From: Candidatus Acidiferrales bacterium
Lineage (GTDB): Bacteria > Acidobacteriota > Terriglobia > Acidiferrales > UBA7541
Reading direction: 5' to 3'
Assembly (NCBI GenBank): GCA_030037525.1
Contig: JASHRC010000208.1
Span: 1-57,856, forward strand
DNA: 57,856 nt
Below, piece by piece: positions 36,412-46,241 of this stretch. Every line of letters begins with the position of its first letter. The first letter of the stretch is position 1. Below the pieces are notes generated by a model. That model made no database searches, was not told where the DNA came from, and worked only from the letters and a program-made list of their open reading frames with translations. The position numbers were made by a program, and so were the translations under genes.

Positions 36412-38739
36412 TTACGGCAGAAGTTGAATGCGTCGGGTAACCATCGTGACGTCTCCGTTTTGGGAGGGGGTCGCTGTGAGGGGGCGCGCGTGTAGCAAGA
36501 ACGCGCCTTCCGGCGGGAGGTCATAGTTCTCATCCAACGCAATGACACCTGTGGTTTTGTCCAGCGGCACCGAAAAACTGAGCTCGACCCCGGCAACGGG
36601 CAGGGCCGGACAAGAATACACGAACCAATTGTGGAGATGGGTTCGGGCGCGTTCGCTCGGCGGTGGCAAGCGACTGCCGCCCAGGCTGACGGAACGAACA
36701 TCGGCGTCCGGCGGGAACAGAACGGCGGCAAAAGGTGCTCCGCGCTCAGAACGCAGCAAGGCGCGATAGGTTCGTCGGCCGCCATTTTGGTCCGACTCCA
36801 GGATGGTGAACGTGGGTGCGGCGAGATCGCGGTGCGGAGCGTCGGCAACAAAGGCGGGGTTGGTGTCCCAGGGAAAATACCCCTTGTCGGCCCGATGAAA
36901 ATTAGCTGCAAGCCGGATGGGCTCGGGCAAGCGCCCCGATTCTGCTTCGACCACCCACTTGGCCATTCCCGAGTCCGCATCCTGGACGTAACGGAAGTTC
37001 ACGCGTTCGGGGGATTTCGCCGAATACACGGGTACCACCATCGCCGCAAACAGGAGCAGCGCCGCAAGGAGAACCGGAATCCAGGGCACAGCCAAGCGTC
37101 TCAAAGCGCGCAGCCCGGTGAGATCACCGCACAACGGCGCCGCAGGCGTAAACAGCAAAGCCGCCAGCACCGCGATGGGAACCAACGCGGGCACGCCCAG
37201 CGCGTCGTACATTTCAGTCAGCAGTCCCACCAGTACGATCCCCGCTGCGGCGAGCGGCAGCATCACGGCGAGGCTCGAAGCCAAGGCGTTCTCGGTGCGC
37301 CGCACGGTTGCGGGCAATCCCGCGCAGGCAGCCACACCTGCCGGGACCAGGACCGTGTGGCTGATTCCCGGCGCCTTGACGGAGATCGCCATCGCCAGCA
37401 GTGACCACCCTGCCCAGATGCCGCACCACAGCCCCCAGAAGTGGGCGCGCCGTGAAAACAGCATCGCGTTGCTCACCACTACCACCATGGCAACCAAGAC
37501 AAATGAAATTCCGAGCGGGATCGGGTATGCGATCCAGTGGACCGGCGTCACCCCGGCGATATGCACGATTCGCTCTACCACCAGCGCCGCGGCCGCCGTT
37601 ACCAGGATCATCACCGGGAATGCCAGCATCCCCCAGAGAAGCTCGCGCGGAGATAGCCGCCCAGCAAAAATCAACCAACTGACTTGCGCGACCAGCAGGA
37701 GCAGCGAAAAACAAGCCAGTGGCGCCGAGCGTCGCGCCGGCCAGTAAACCATCCAGCGCCGGAAAATCGTGAAGTAGACGGCCTCTCGGGCCGGTAAATT
37801 CTTTAGATCCGCGTTCGCCAGATCGGCCACGAGCGGCAGCATCTGATCGCCGTGATCCTGGACGCTTCGAGCGCTCAGATTGGCCGAGTCATCCAGCGGC
37901 GTGTGGTACTGGTTTACACCCTGGATGTAGGCGAAATTCCATCCTTGATAGCCAGCCTCCTTGAAGATGGTGAAATCGGTGTCGTTCGGTAGCAGTTTGT
38001 AAACTGTATAGGAGATCGAATCCGCTGCTGGGTGTGGCGCGTGCCGCGCGTAAAAGCGAATGGCCCAATCGTTCGCGCTGCCGGTCTCAAACATGAAACT
38101 CTGGCCATGCGTGCCGCGATTATCGACGTTGACGGCGACCCGCACTTCGGTCGCCCAAGGATGGGAATCCACGAATCCTTTGGCCCCCAGAAGGCCATCC
38201 TCTTCGCCCTCGTCGAGCAGAAAAATCACAGGATGGCGACGCGAGGGAAGCGATTTGAGGGCGTGGGCGATCTCGAGCACGGTTGCCACTCCGGCACCAT
38301 CGTCGGAGTCGCCGGGGCCGGCGGGAACCGAGTCGTAGTGCGCCACTAGCAGTACAGCGCCGCTTTCTCCATCCCCGTCGAGGCGCGCCACGACGTTATT
38401 CACCGTCGCACAGGAAGCATACTTCGAACAAGCAAACGTCGTCTGCGTTTGGGGCTGATAGCCGAGTCGCGTCAACTCGTCCAGAATGCGCTGGCGGACC
38501 ACCTCGTTCGCCAGGCTGCCGGCGGGATGGGGAATGTCCTCCTTAAGAATCCGGCGCAGGGTGTCGATGGCACGCACGGCGGAGAATGCACCTGGCGGGG
38601 CGCTCGACGTTTTGGCCGGAGGCGGCTGTTCAGTCAAAATTGAGACCGCCAGGATGGCGGCCAGAAGCACTGCGCTGGACAGAATTCGGCGCAATCCAGG
38701 ACTGCTGGGCGAGTCCAAACGTCCTCCTGAGCGCGCCAT
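36412..38739 (-). CDS. M28-family metallopeptidase with membrane domain
   Basis: The protein has about 775 residues from ATG 38739; GTG 38757 is an alternative. After one N-terminal membrane segment the zinc peptidase domain has LLVAHYDSVPAGPGDSDDGA (His and bridging Asp), LLDEGEEDGLLGAKGF (two Glu), NVDNRG (Asp) and NQYHTPLDD (His). From about residue 320 there are some eight membrane helices, then a soluble C-terminal domain. This architecture matches ER metallopeptidase 1-like proteins. Membrane-bound, with the active site probably periplasmic. Confidence 0.9.
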   Translation of the reverse strand: MARSGGRLDSPSSPGLRRILSSAVLLAAILAVSILTEQPPPAKTSSAPPGAFSAVRAIDTLRRILKEDIPHPAGSLANEVVRQRILDELTRLGYQPQTQTTFACSKYASCATVNNVVARLDGDGESGAVLLVAHYDSVPAGPGDSDDGAGVATVLEIAHALKSLPSRRHPVIFLLDEGEEDGLLGAKGFVDSHPWATEVRVAVNVDNRGTHGQSFMFETGSANDWAIRFYARHAPHPAADSISYTVYKLLPNDTDFTIFKEAGYQGWNFAYIQGVNQYHTPLDDSANLSARSVQDHGDQMLPLVADLANADLKNLPAREAVYFTIFRRWMVYWPARRSAPLACFSLLLLVAQVSWLIFAGRLSPRELLWGMLAFPVMILVTAAAALVVERIVHIAGVTPVHWIAYPIPLGISFVLVAMVVVVSNAMLFSRRAHFWGLWCGIWAGWSLLAMAISVKAPGISHTVLVPAGVAACAGLPATVRRTENALASSLAVMLPLAAAGIVLVGLLTEMYDALGVPALVPIAVLAALLFTPAAPLCGDLTGLRALRRLAVPWIPVLLAALLLFAAMVVPVYSAKSPERVNFRYVQDADSGMAKWVVEAESGRLPEPIRLAANFHRADKGYFPWDTNPAFVADAPHRDLAAPTFTILESDQNGGRRTYRALLRSERGAPFAAVLFPPDADVRSVSLGGSRLPPPSERARTHLHNWFVYSCPALPVAGVELSFSVPLDKTTGVIALDENYDLPPEGAFLLHARPLTATPSQNGDVTMVTRRIQLLP

Positions 38740-38844
38740 GCTAGGCTTCGTCACCACCGCAAGTCAATCCGCATTCCTGCTCCCCACCGGAATTCGAGCA
38801 ACGGCCTTTGACTCCCCTGGGTTCGGCAGCTAACCTTATTAGAA

Positions 38845-39588
38845 ATGCTCTCAGGACTCAGTTACCTCTTCTATCCGTGGGGATTTCTCCTCCAGATTGT
38901 GGCCCTGGTGCACGCCGTCAGGCGCCGGCCGGAATACTATTGGTTCTGGATCATCCTGGTGGGCGGATTCCTCGGGGCGGCAGCCTACATCGTGGCCGAG
39001 GTTGTGCCCGAGGCGCGGATGCTCGGAGGTTTCCTCAGGGGTTTCCACGAGCGTACGCGGATTCGTCAACTGGAAACAATCATTCTCGACAATCCGTCAT
39101 CGGGGAACTACGAGGAACTCGCGGACTTGTTACGGGAGCAAAACCAGTATGCCCGAGCCCGCCAGTGCTACGACCAAGCAATCGCCGGCAGGGCCAATTC
39201 GCTCGATGCCTTTTATCGCCGAGGCCTTTGTTCGCTGGCCCTGGGGGAGAGCGCTCGCGCCATTGCTGATCTGGAGCACGCCGTTGCGCAGGACTCTCGA
39301 TACGACCATGACCGCGCGGCAGGGCTGCTTGCCCACGCCTATGCTCTTGAAGGGCAGTCCGAGCATGCCGATCGGCTCTTTGCCAAAGTCACAGAACTGT
39401 CGAACGCCCCCGAAGCGCACTACAACTACGCAGTGTTTCTCAGGTCACAAGGTCGCAGAAAGGAAGCGCGGGAGTCGGCACAGAGGATCTTGAACCGCAA
39501 GCGAACCTTGCCCCGATATCTTGAGCGAATCGAAAGGCCCTGGTTCCGCAAGGCGAAAGCCTTCTTAAAAGAGGTCCCGCAGAACTGA
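38845..39588 (+). CDS. Membrane-anchored TPR protein
   Basis: The protein has 247 residues from ATG 38845. Two N-terminal membrane helices (FYPWGFLLQIVALVHAVRRR and FWIILVGGFLGAAAYIVAE) resemble the short PLDc_N anchor. Beyond them lie tetratricopeptide helical pairs (YEELADLLREQNQYARARQC, SLDAFYRRGLCSLALGESAR, EAHYNYAVFLRSQGRRKEAR). TPR arrays bind partner proteins; none can be named. The gene is divergent from the M28 peptidase gene and upstream of the permease. Confidence 0.85.
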   Translation: MLSGLSYLFYPWGFLLQIVALVHAVRRRPEYYWFWIILVGGFLGAAAYIVAEVVPEARMLGGFLRGFHERTRIRQLETIILDNPSSGNYEELADLLREQNQYARARQCYDQAIAGRANSLDAFYRRGLCSLALGESARAIADLEHAVAQDSRYDHDRAAGLLAHAYALEGQSEHADRLFAKVTELSNAPEAHYNYAVFLRSQGRRKEARESAQRILNRKRTLPRYLERIERPWFRKAKAFLKEVPQN

Positions 39589-39684
39589 ATCGACCCGCAG
39601 CCCCTTGACAGTAGCACCCACTTTTCGGTTTCCAATTCTTTGGCTGTCGAACTACTCTAGGCGTTCGCTTTTTGGGGAGGGGAC

Positions 39685-41556
39685 ATGTCTTTTCTCGATA
39701 TCTTGCTGGGCAGACCTCTGGCCACCTCCGATGAGCGCGCCGAGCAAATCGGCACTTCGGCCGGGATTCCCATCTTTGGCCTGGACGCGCTCAGCTCGGC
39801 GGCGTACGGTCCGGAAGCCGCGCTGACGCTGTTGATCCCGCTCGGAGTAGCGGGAATCGGCTCTATCGTTCCCATCAGCGCCAGCATCATTGTGCTTTTG
39901 GCCATCGTGTATTTCTCCTACCGACAGACCATCGCCGCTTATCCCGGTGGTGGCGGCTCCTATACGGTCGCATCGGAGAATCTGGGGACCCGTCTGGGGC
40001 TGCTGGCGGGCGCGGCACTGATGATCGACTACGTTCTGGTCGTCGCCGTGGGCATCTCCGCCGGTGTCGGGGCGCTTGTTTCTGCCATCCCCAGTCTCGA
40101 GCCTCACACCCTGGCGATTGCTCTGGGGATTCTTCTGATCATTACGCTGGTGAACCTGCGCGGCGTACGCGAAGCGGGCGTCTTCTTCATGCTGCCCACC
40201 TATTTGTTTCTCGGCACGCTGCTGTGGGTGATTTTCAGCGGCGCCATCAAGACCGTGCTAGCGGCGGGCCATCCCATGCCGGTCGTGGCGCCTCCCCCGG
40301 GGGCCAGCGCCGCCGTGGCCGCAGCGAGTGTGTGGGTGCTGCTACAGGCTTTTTCCAACGGCTGCACGGCGATGACCGGCGTCGAAGCGGTGAGCAACGG
40401 CGTCCGCGCCTTTCGCGAGCCCGCTGTGAAGGAGGCACAGCGCACGCTGAGTGTAATCATCGGGTTGCTGATTCTGCTGCTGGCTGGCATCGCCTACCTG
40501 GTTCGCGCCTATGGCATCGCCGCGACCGATCCAGGCAAGCCGGGATACCAGAGCGTGCTTTCGATGCTGGTGGGCGCCGTTGTGGGGCGCGGTTGGTTTT
40601 ACTATCTCACGATTGGTTCGGTTCTGCTGATTCTCTCGCTGTCGGCGAACACAGCCTTCGCCGATTTTCCGCGGCTTTGCCGCGCGGTGGCTCAAAACGG
40701 CTTTCTGCCGCACTCGTTCGGATTCCGCGGACGGCGCCTCGTTTATACCCAGGGAATTCTGGTGCTGGCCGTGCTCTCCGCCATTTTGCTGATCCTGTTT
40801 GGCGGCGTCACCGACCGGCTGATTCCGCTATTTGCCATCGGAGCGTTCACGGCGTTCACCCTGTCGCAAGCTGGAATGGTGAGCCACTGGAAACGGGAGA
40901 AGGGGCGCGGCTGGGTGCGTAGCATGCTGGTGAACGGCCTAGGCGCTGTGGCCACGGGCATCACCACGCTGGTAGTTCTGGTCGCGAAATTCGCCGCGGG
41001 GGCATGGGTCAGCGCGCTGCTGATCGTCTTGCTCATCTCCACCATGCTCTGGGTGCGCCGTCATTACAACCGAGTCGCAAGCGAGGTCTCCAGTGCCGCC
41101 CCACTCAGTGTTTCGGGCACCGGCTCGCCGCTTGTGGTCGTACCGATCCAGGAGTGGGGAAAAATCGCACAGCGCGCGCTGCAATTTGCTCTCACCCTCT
41201 CGTCCGATATTCGGGCCTTACACGTTGCAACCGAAGAAGATACGAATTCCCTCCGCGAGCACTGGGGCCAATACGTCGAAGAACCGGTCCGAGAGGCGGG
41301 ACGCACGCCTCCGCAGCTTGTGGTGCTGCCTTCGCCCTATCGCCTGGTACTCCGTCCGATTTTGGACTACGTGCTGGCGGCCGAAAAGCAATATCCCGAC
41401 CGCCAGATCGCCATCATCGTTCCTGAGCTTGTCGAGCGCCATTGGTATCACTATCCGTTGCACAATCAGCGTGCGGAGATTCTGAAGGCGCTTTTGTTGC
41501 TACATGGCAGCGACCGCATTGTTCTCATCAATGTCCCCTGGTATCTCCAGGCCTAA
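39685..41556 (+). CDS. APC-superfamily permease, KimA-like (K+ or amino acid)
   Basis: The protein has 623 residues from ATG 39685 behind GGGGAGGGG. About 12 membrane helices begin with GLDALSSAAYGPEAALTLLI and PGGGGSYTVASENLG. The C-terminal ~170 residues form a soluble alpha/beta domain (VVVPIQEWGKIAQRALQFAL ... IVLINVPWYLQA). Both features match KimA-type potassium importers of the KUP/APC group, in which the soluble part is regulatory. Potassium import is likely but not proven. No c-di-AMP riboswitch was seen in the short upstream gap. Confidence 0.85.
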   Translation: MSFLDILLGRPLATSDERAEQIGTSAGIPIFGLDALSSAAYGPEAALTLLIPLGVAGIGSIVPISASIIVLLAIVYFSYRQTIAAYPGGGGSYTVASENLGTRLGLLAGAALMIDYVLVVAVGISAGVGALVSAIPSLEPHTLAIALGILLIITLVNLRGVREAGVFFMLPTYLFLGTLLWVIFSGAIKTVLAAGHPMPVVAPPPGASAAVAAASVWVLLQAFSNGCTAMTGVEAVSNGVRAFREPAVKEAQRTLSVIIGLLILLLAGIAYLVRAYGIAATDPGKPGYQSVLSMLVGAVVGRGWFYYLTIGSVLLILSLSANTAFADFPRLCRAVAQNGFLPHSFGFRGRRLVYTQGILVLAVLSAILLILFGGVTDRLIPLFAIGAFTAFTLSQAGMVSHWKREKGRGWVRSMLVNGLGAVATGITTLVVLVAKFAAGAWVSALLIVLLISTMLWVRRHYNRVASEVSSAAPLSVSGTGSPLVVVPIQEWGKIAQRALQFALTLSSDIRALHVATEEDTNSLREHWGQYVEEPVREAGRTPPQLVVLPSPYRLVLRPILDYVLAAEKQYPDRQIAIIVPELVERHWYHYPLHNQRAEILKALLLLHGSDRIVLINVPWYLQA

Positions 41557-41569
41557 GCGGAGGTGTTTC

Positions 41570-42082
41570 ATGCGTTTGTTTCGCGTCGTGTTCTGCTTGG
41601 CACTGTGTCCGACAGCTTTCCTCCGAGCGCAGGAGCGACCGGTTCATTCTCCGTTGCTCGACCACTTAGCAGGGAAATGGGTGCTGAGGGGCGAGATCAC
41701 CGGCCAGGAGACCACGCATGACGTCGAGGCTGGCTGGGTTCTCGATCATCATTATCTCGAGATCCACGAAGTCTCACGCGAGAAGAACCAGAATGGCAAA
41801 CCACAATACCAGGCCACCATTTACATCGGGTGGAACGAGCCGACCAAGCAATACGCGGCAGTCTGGCTGGACACCTACGGCGGAATATCGCCGGGCTCGA
41901 TCGGCATCGCGGATCCCAAGGAGAACGAGCTCACTTTTGTTTTCAGAGACGAAAAAGGGTCGGTCACTTTCCGTAATGCCTTCTTCTATGACGGGGAAGG
42001 GAACTCCTGGGTGTGGCGCATGGACAACGTGGAGGGAGGCGTCTCGAAGCCGTTTGCCCGCCTCACCCTTACGCGCCCCTGA
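41570..42082 (+). CDS. Exported DUF1579-like / lipocalin-type protein
   Basis: The protein has 170 residues, from ATG 41570 behind GGAGG. A signal peptide (MRLFRVVFCLALCPTAFLRA) is followed by HLAGKWVLRGEITGQ, DVEAGWVLDHHYLEIHEVSR and strands ending in WVWRMDNVEGGVSKPFARLT. The GKWVLRG start and the repeated long strands suggest a small lipocalin-like barrel that binds a hydrophobic ligand. Fourteen bases separate it from the permease stop, so they are probably one operon. Confidence 0.8.
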   Translation: MRLFRVVFCLALCPTAFLRAQERPVHSPLLDHLAGKWVLRGEITGQETTHDVEAGWVLDHHYLEIHEVSREKNQNGKPQYQATIYIGWNEPTKQYAAVWLDTYGGISPGSIGIADPKENELTFVFRDEKGSVTFRNAFFYDGEGNSWVWRMDNVEGGVSKPFARLTLTRP

Positions 42083-42344
42083 GCGATCGGCGGTTGATCG
42101 GGTGGCATCGCGGCGATCGAAAGAATCTGCGCACCAACCTCAAAAAGCCCGCTTTACAGGCCTCCTGTACCGTGCTAGCTTGTAGCTCGGTAACCGCCGA
42201 TCCAGCAGCGCCAAAGGGCGGAGGGGCCACCGATATCGACCCTCCGAGCGTTTTTGTTTCGAAATACCTCCTACAAGAAATCCAAGCGGCGCTTCCTCTC
42301 CTGACGTTTGCACCGAGTCGGAAGCCGAGGGTGTGAGGCATCGG

Positions 42345-45300
42345 GTGCTGAAACTTCGCAAAGTCGAGCTTTTTGGTTTTAAGTCGTTCTGCGAGAAGAC
42401 GCCGATCACGTTCAGCGGCACTGGCGTCACGTGTATCGTGGGCCCGAATGGCTGCGGGAAATCCAACGTGGTGGACGCTGTATCCTGGGTGCTCGGCGAG
42501 CAGAGCCACAAGATGCTGCGCGCCGAGCGGATGTCGGACTGCATCTTTAACGGTACCGCCAAGCGCCCTCCCATGGGCCTGGCCGAAGTGACGCTGACAC
42601 TGGTCGATCCTGAGCTCGCCGAAGCCGTCGCCAAGGTGATCGATGCCGACCCGGAACCGTCGGCCGAAGCCACCGCTCAGGCGTCTGATGAGACCACGGA
42701 AGTTCCCCCCGAACAGCGCAAGCCTTGGAACCAGCGCGCCGCTGAGAAGCCGGCCGTTCATTTGCGTCCGGGCGAGGTTGTTGTCGGACGCCGCCTGTAT
42801 CGCTCCGGCCAAAGCGAATATCTCATCAACGGCCGCGTGGCGCGTCTCCGCGACGTGCAGGAGATTTTCATGGGCATCGGCCTGGGCCCGGACAGCTACG
42901 CCATCATTGAGCAAGGGCGCATCGGCCAAGTACTCAACTCCAAGCCGATGGATCGCCGCGCGATCATCGAAGAAGCTGCCGGAATCACGATGTACAAGAC
43001 CAAGCGGCGCCTGGCAGAAACGAAACTGGAGGCCTCGAAAACGAATCTCTCGCGTGTAAACGACATTTTGGTTGAGGTTGAAAAGCAGCTCGCTTCGCTC
43101 AAGCGCCAGGCCTCGAAAGCGCGCCGCTACGCCGAATTGCGTGAACAGATGCGCGGCCTGCTGCGCATCGTACTCTCGAGCAAAGCGGGGCAGCTCGATG
43201 CCGAAGCGTCCCGCCTGGAAACCGTGTTGCGGGAGATGGACGAAGCCGAAGCGCGCGAGTCCCATTCGGTCGAAGAACTGGAAGGCGAGCAGGAGCGCCT
43301 GAGCGCGCGCACCTACTCGCTCGACGCCGAACTGCGCGAAGCCCAGAATCTGCTGAATCTGACGGCGCTCGATTTAGATCGCGCCGAAAACCGCATCGCG
43401 TTCAATCGTGAGCAGGCCACGCGGCTCGAGGCGCGCGCGGCCCATCTCGCCATCGAAATCGAACAGGCGGAGCGGCAGGCCTCCGAGCTCGCCGCACGCG
43501 TAACGGCGCAGGGGGAGTCTCTGGCTGCGCTGCGCGCCGTGGCTCGATCGGCCGAATCGGGACTGCGCGAGGCAAGCGAGCGGGTCTCGCTAAGCGCGGC
43601 CGATCAAGGATCGCTTGAGGCGCGCGTAACCGAGCTTCAGAGGGTCGCTGCGAGCCTGATCGAACAGGTGGCTCAGGCACAGGCCGAATCCCTGCAGGCG
43701 GAAGAGGCCTCGGCGCGGCACAGGGCGTCAGAGGCCGAACGTGCGGTCTCTTTGCGCGCGCTTGAGCAGGAATACGTGAATCTTTCGACGAGCGTCCAAA
43801 GCGCGGACACCGGTTTCCAGCAATCCGAGCAGCGCGCCCAAGAACTGGCCTTCGCCACGCGCGATGCGCAGTCACACCTGGCGAGCCTGCGCCAGTCACA
43901 TCAGGAAACGGCGCAACAGCTGGAGCGAGCGGGCCAGGCGTTATCTGCCGAACGCGCGCGCCACGCCTCCATCGAGCAGATTTTGCGGGACCGAGCCTAC
44001 ACGGCCGACGCCGTGCAGAAACTGTTCAATGCCAGCGGTGAAGGCCATTTGAGCGGCTTCCGCGCGGTCGGCCTGCTCGCCGACTATGCGGAAGTGCCCG
44101 AGCAATACGAAGGAGCGATCGAGCAGTTTCTTCGCGACGAACTCGAATATATCGTTGTCGAATCGTTCGATCAGGCGCGCACCGGCGTGCAATTGCTGCG
44201 CGATGAAATGGGCGGGCGGGCTACTTTTTTCGTGGATTCGATCCCTAGTCTCCCGCTCGAACCAGCGCAAATCGATTACGGTTCATCGATGCCCGGCGAT
44301 TTCATTGAACGGCTTGATCGATTGGTGGAATTTCGCGAGCCGCTGGGCCCCAACACGAAGTATTTTTTGAAAAAGCTGCGCACGGCCTACCTGGTCGAGA
44401 CCCCCGCGGGCGCCGAGCGGATGGCGCTCGACAACCCGCACAGCTACTTCCTGACCCCGGAGGGAACGTGTTATCACGGCCGGATGGTTTCCGGCGGACG
44501 CCAGAGTGAGGCGGGACCGCTGGCGCTCAAGCGCGAGTTGCGCCAGCGGGAAATGGAGACGGCGCGGCTGGAAGCGGTTGTGGGGGCGGGCTCGTCTGCT
44601 CTCGAGCGACTCCAGTCCGAGATCGCTCGAGCCGAAGCTCACCTCTCCCGCGTGAGGGCCGAGCACGTGGAAGCGGAAAAAGCTCTGGTTTCGGCCCTCC
44701 ACCAGCGCGAACAGGCCCGCCGCGAATTCGCGCGCATCGAACAGCATGTTTTCACTGAGCGCCAGGAAATCTCGCGGCTTCACGCCTACGCCCAAGCCGC
44801 GCGCATTCGCGCCGACCAAGCCCGGGCCGAGCACGCCGAGCGAACGCGCGCGCGCGCTCAAGCAGAGGCAGAAGCCGTGCAGGCGGCAGAAACCTTGGCC
44901 GGCCTGCGCTCTGACTTCCAGCTGTTGCAAGAGCAAGTTGTGGCACGCCGCGAGGAACTGGCCACGATGGCAGAGCGCCTGGCCAGCGCGGAAGCGACCG
45001 AAGAGCGCCTCTCGGCCGAACTCAGGCAGGCGCGCGAGCGCATCGCCGGGCTTGGCCAACAGCACGAAGCGCTGGCCAGAGAACGAGCCGAAATCGACTC
45101 TTCTTCTGAGCAACTGGCGCGGCAGGTCGAGGAGCTCGGGCGCGAAAAGGATCGTCTCGGCGATCAGCAAGCTTCTCTCGAAGCCGAATGGACCGAGACG
45201 CGTTCGCGCGGCGGCCGAATTGACGAATCGCTGCGAGGCCGCCGCCAGTCTTTGGATGAGCTGCGCGCCGAACGCAGCCAACGCCAGATCGAACGAGCGC

Positions 45301-46106
45301 GCAACGACTCCGACCGCGCTTACCTCCGTCAAACTTGCGTATCGGAATTGAATGCGCAGCCCGAGGAGCTCTTGGCCGAACATCCCGAGCTTCTCGCTGC
45401 CGACGAGTTGGCCTCGGCCGAAGCGAATTACAACGAGATGAAAGCCCGCGTCGAATCGATGGGCCCGGTAAACATGATGGCGCTCGAGGAATTCCAGGAA
45501 TGTGAGCAACGCGAGACCTTCCTGCGGCGCGAGCGAGATGACCTCGTCCAATCGATCGAAAACACTCAACTCACCATCCACGAACTCGACGAAGTTTCAC
45601 GGAAGAAATTCGAAGAGGCCTTTCATTCAATCAACGCGCACTTCGCCATCGCGTTTCGGTCTCTTTTTGGAGGCGGGCACGGCGAAATGCGCCTGACCGA
45701 ACCCGATAGCTCCGGTGAATCCGGCATCGACATCGTGGCCCAGCCACCCGGCAAGCGGCTGCAAAACGTGTTTCTGCTCTCCGGCGGCGAGAAGGCCTTA
45801 ACGGCACTGGCCTTGTTGATCGCCATATTCCGGTATCAGCCGAGCCCGTTCTGCATCCTCGATGAAGTCGATGCTCCGCTCGACGAAGCCAATGTGGGTC
45901 GCTTCAACAAATTGCTCGCCGACATGTGCGGGCAGACCCAGTTCATCGTGGTCACCCACAATCGCAAGACCATGGAGATAGGCTCGGTCCTCTACGGCAT
46001 CACGATGCAAGAACCCGGCGTTTCGAAACTCGTTTCCGTCAAGTGGGAAGAAGCCGACGCTGCCGCCGCGCCGTCCCCAGCGGCCAGCGCAAGCAATGCT
46101 GCCTGA
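42345..46106 (+). CDS. smc: Chromosome segregation SMC protein
   Basis: The protein has 1253 residues. GTG 42345 (MLKLRKVELFGFKSF) has GAGG six bases upstream and fits the family start better than GTG 42333. Walker A (GPNGCGKSN) is at 33-41, the LSGGEKA signature near 1145 and the Walker B aspartate near 1173 (FCILDEVDAPLDEAN). Two long coiled coils surround a hinge at about 563-716. Dimers with ScpA and ScpB load onto DNA and extrude loops; those partner genes are not in this window. An insertion rich in Ala/Glu/Pro at about residues 101-143 lies after the Walker A lobe. Confidence 0.97.
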   Translation: MLKLRKVELFGFKSFCEKTPITFSGTGVTCIVGPNGCGKSNVVDAVSWVLGEQSHKMLRAERMSDCIFNGTAKRPPMGLAEVTLTLVDPELAEAVAKVIDADPEPSAEATAQASDETTEVPPEQRKPWNQRAAEKPAVHLRPGEVVVGRRLYRSGQSEYLINGRVARLRDVQEIFMGIGLGPDSYAIIEQGRIGQVLNSKPMDRRAIIEEAAGITMYKTKRRLAETKLEASKTNLSRVNDILVEVEKQLASLKRQASKARRYAELREQMRGLLRIVLSSKAGQLDAEASRLETVLREMDEAEARESHSVEELEGEQERLSARTYSLDAELREAQNLLNLTALDLDRAENRIAFNREQATRLEARAAHLAIEIEQAERQASELAARVTAQGESLAALRAVARSAESGLREASERVSLSAADQGSLEARVTELQRVAASLIEQVAQAQAESLQAEEASARHRASEAERAVSLRALEQEYVNLSTSVQSADTGFQQSEQRAQELAFATRDAQSHLASLRQSHQETAQQLERAGQALSAERARHASIEQILRDRAYTADAVQKLFNASGEGHLSGFRAVGLLADYAEVPEQYEGAIEQFLRDELEYIVVESFDQARTGVQLLRDEMGGRATFFVDSIPSLPLEPAQIDYGSSMPGDFIERLDRLVEFREPLGPNTKYFLKKLRTAYLVETPAGAERMALDNPHSYFLTPEGTCYHGRMVSGGRQSEAGPLALKRELRQREMETARLEAVVGAGSSALERLQSEIARAEAHLSRVRAEHVEAEKALVSALHQREQARREFARIEQHVFTERQEISRLHAYAQAARIRADQARAEHAERTRARAQAEAEAVQAAETLAGLRSDFQLLQEQVVARREELATMAERLASAEATEERLSAELRQARERIAGLGQQHEALARERAEIDSSSEQLARQVEELGREKDRLGDQQASLEAEWTETRSRGGRIDESLRGRRQSLDELRAERSQRQIERARNDSDRAYLRQTCVSELNAQPEELLAEHPELLAADELASAEANYNEMKARVESMGPVNMMALEEFQECEQRETFLRRERDDLVQSIENTQLTIHELDEVSRKKFEEAFHSINAHFAIAFRSLFGGGHGEMRLTEPDSSGESGIDIVAQPPGKRLQNVFLLSGGEKALTALALLIAIFRYQPSPFCILDEVDAPLDEANVGRFNKLLADMCGQTQFIVVTHNRKTMEIGSVLYGITMQEPGVSKLVSVKWEEADAAAAPSPAASASNAA

Positions 46107-46119
46107 CTCCTGGTTCGTC

Positions 46120-46149
46120 GACGGCCTCAAACCACGGCCGTCTCTTTTC
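46120..46149 (+). terminator. Probable factor-independent terminator after smc
   Basis: GACGGCC, a 9-base loop, GGCCGTC, then TCTTTTC form a perfect seven-pair GC-rich stem with a short T-rich tail 13 bases beyond the smc stop. It should end the smc transcript before purC, which would then need its own promoter in the next 90 bases. Confidence 0.65.
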
Positions 46150-46241
46150 GCCGGCGCGATCGCGGGAGAGTCCTTTCCCGATTGACAACGATTCGCCCTG
46201 CGCTAGAATACCCGCCTCCGTAATCCGAGGGCGCAGAGCTC

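Noticed and set aside
39589..39684. Possible c-di-AMP riboswitch before the KimA-like gene
   Set aside because: The gap is only 96 bases and shows none of the expected conserved segments.
42069..43265. 398-codon frame antisense to the start of smc
   Set aside because: The smc Walker A motif and coiled-coil pattern account for the region.
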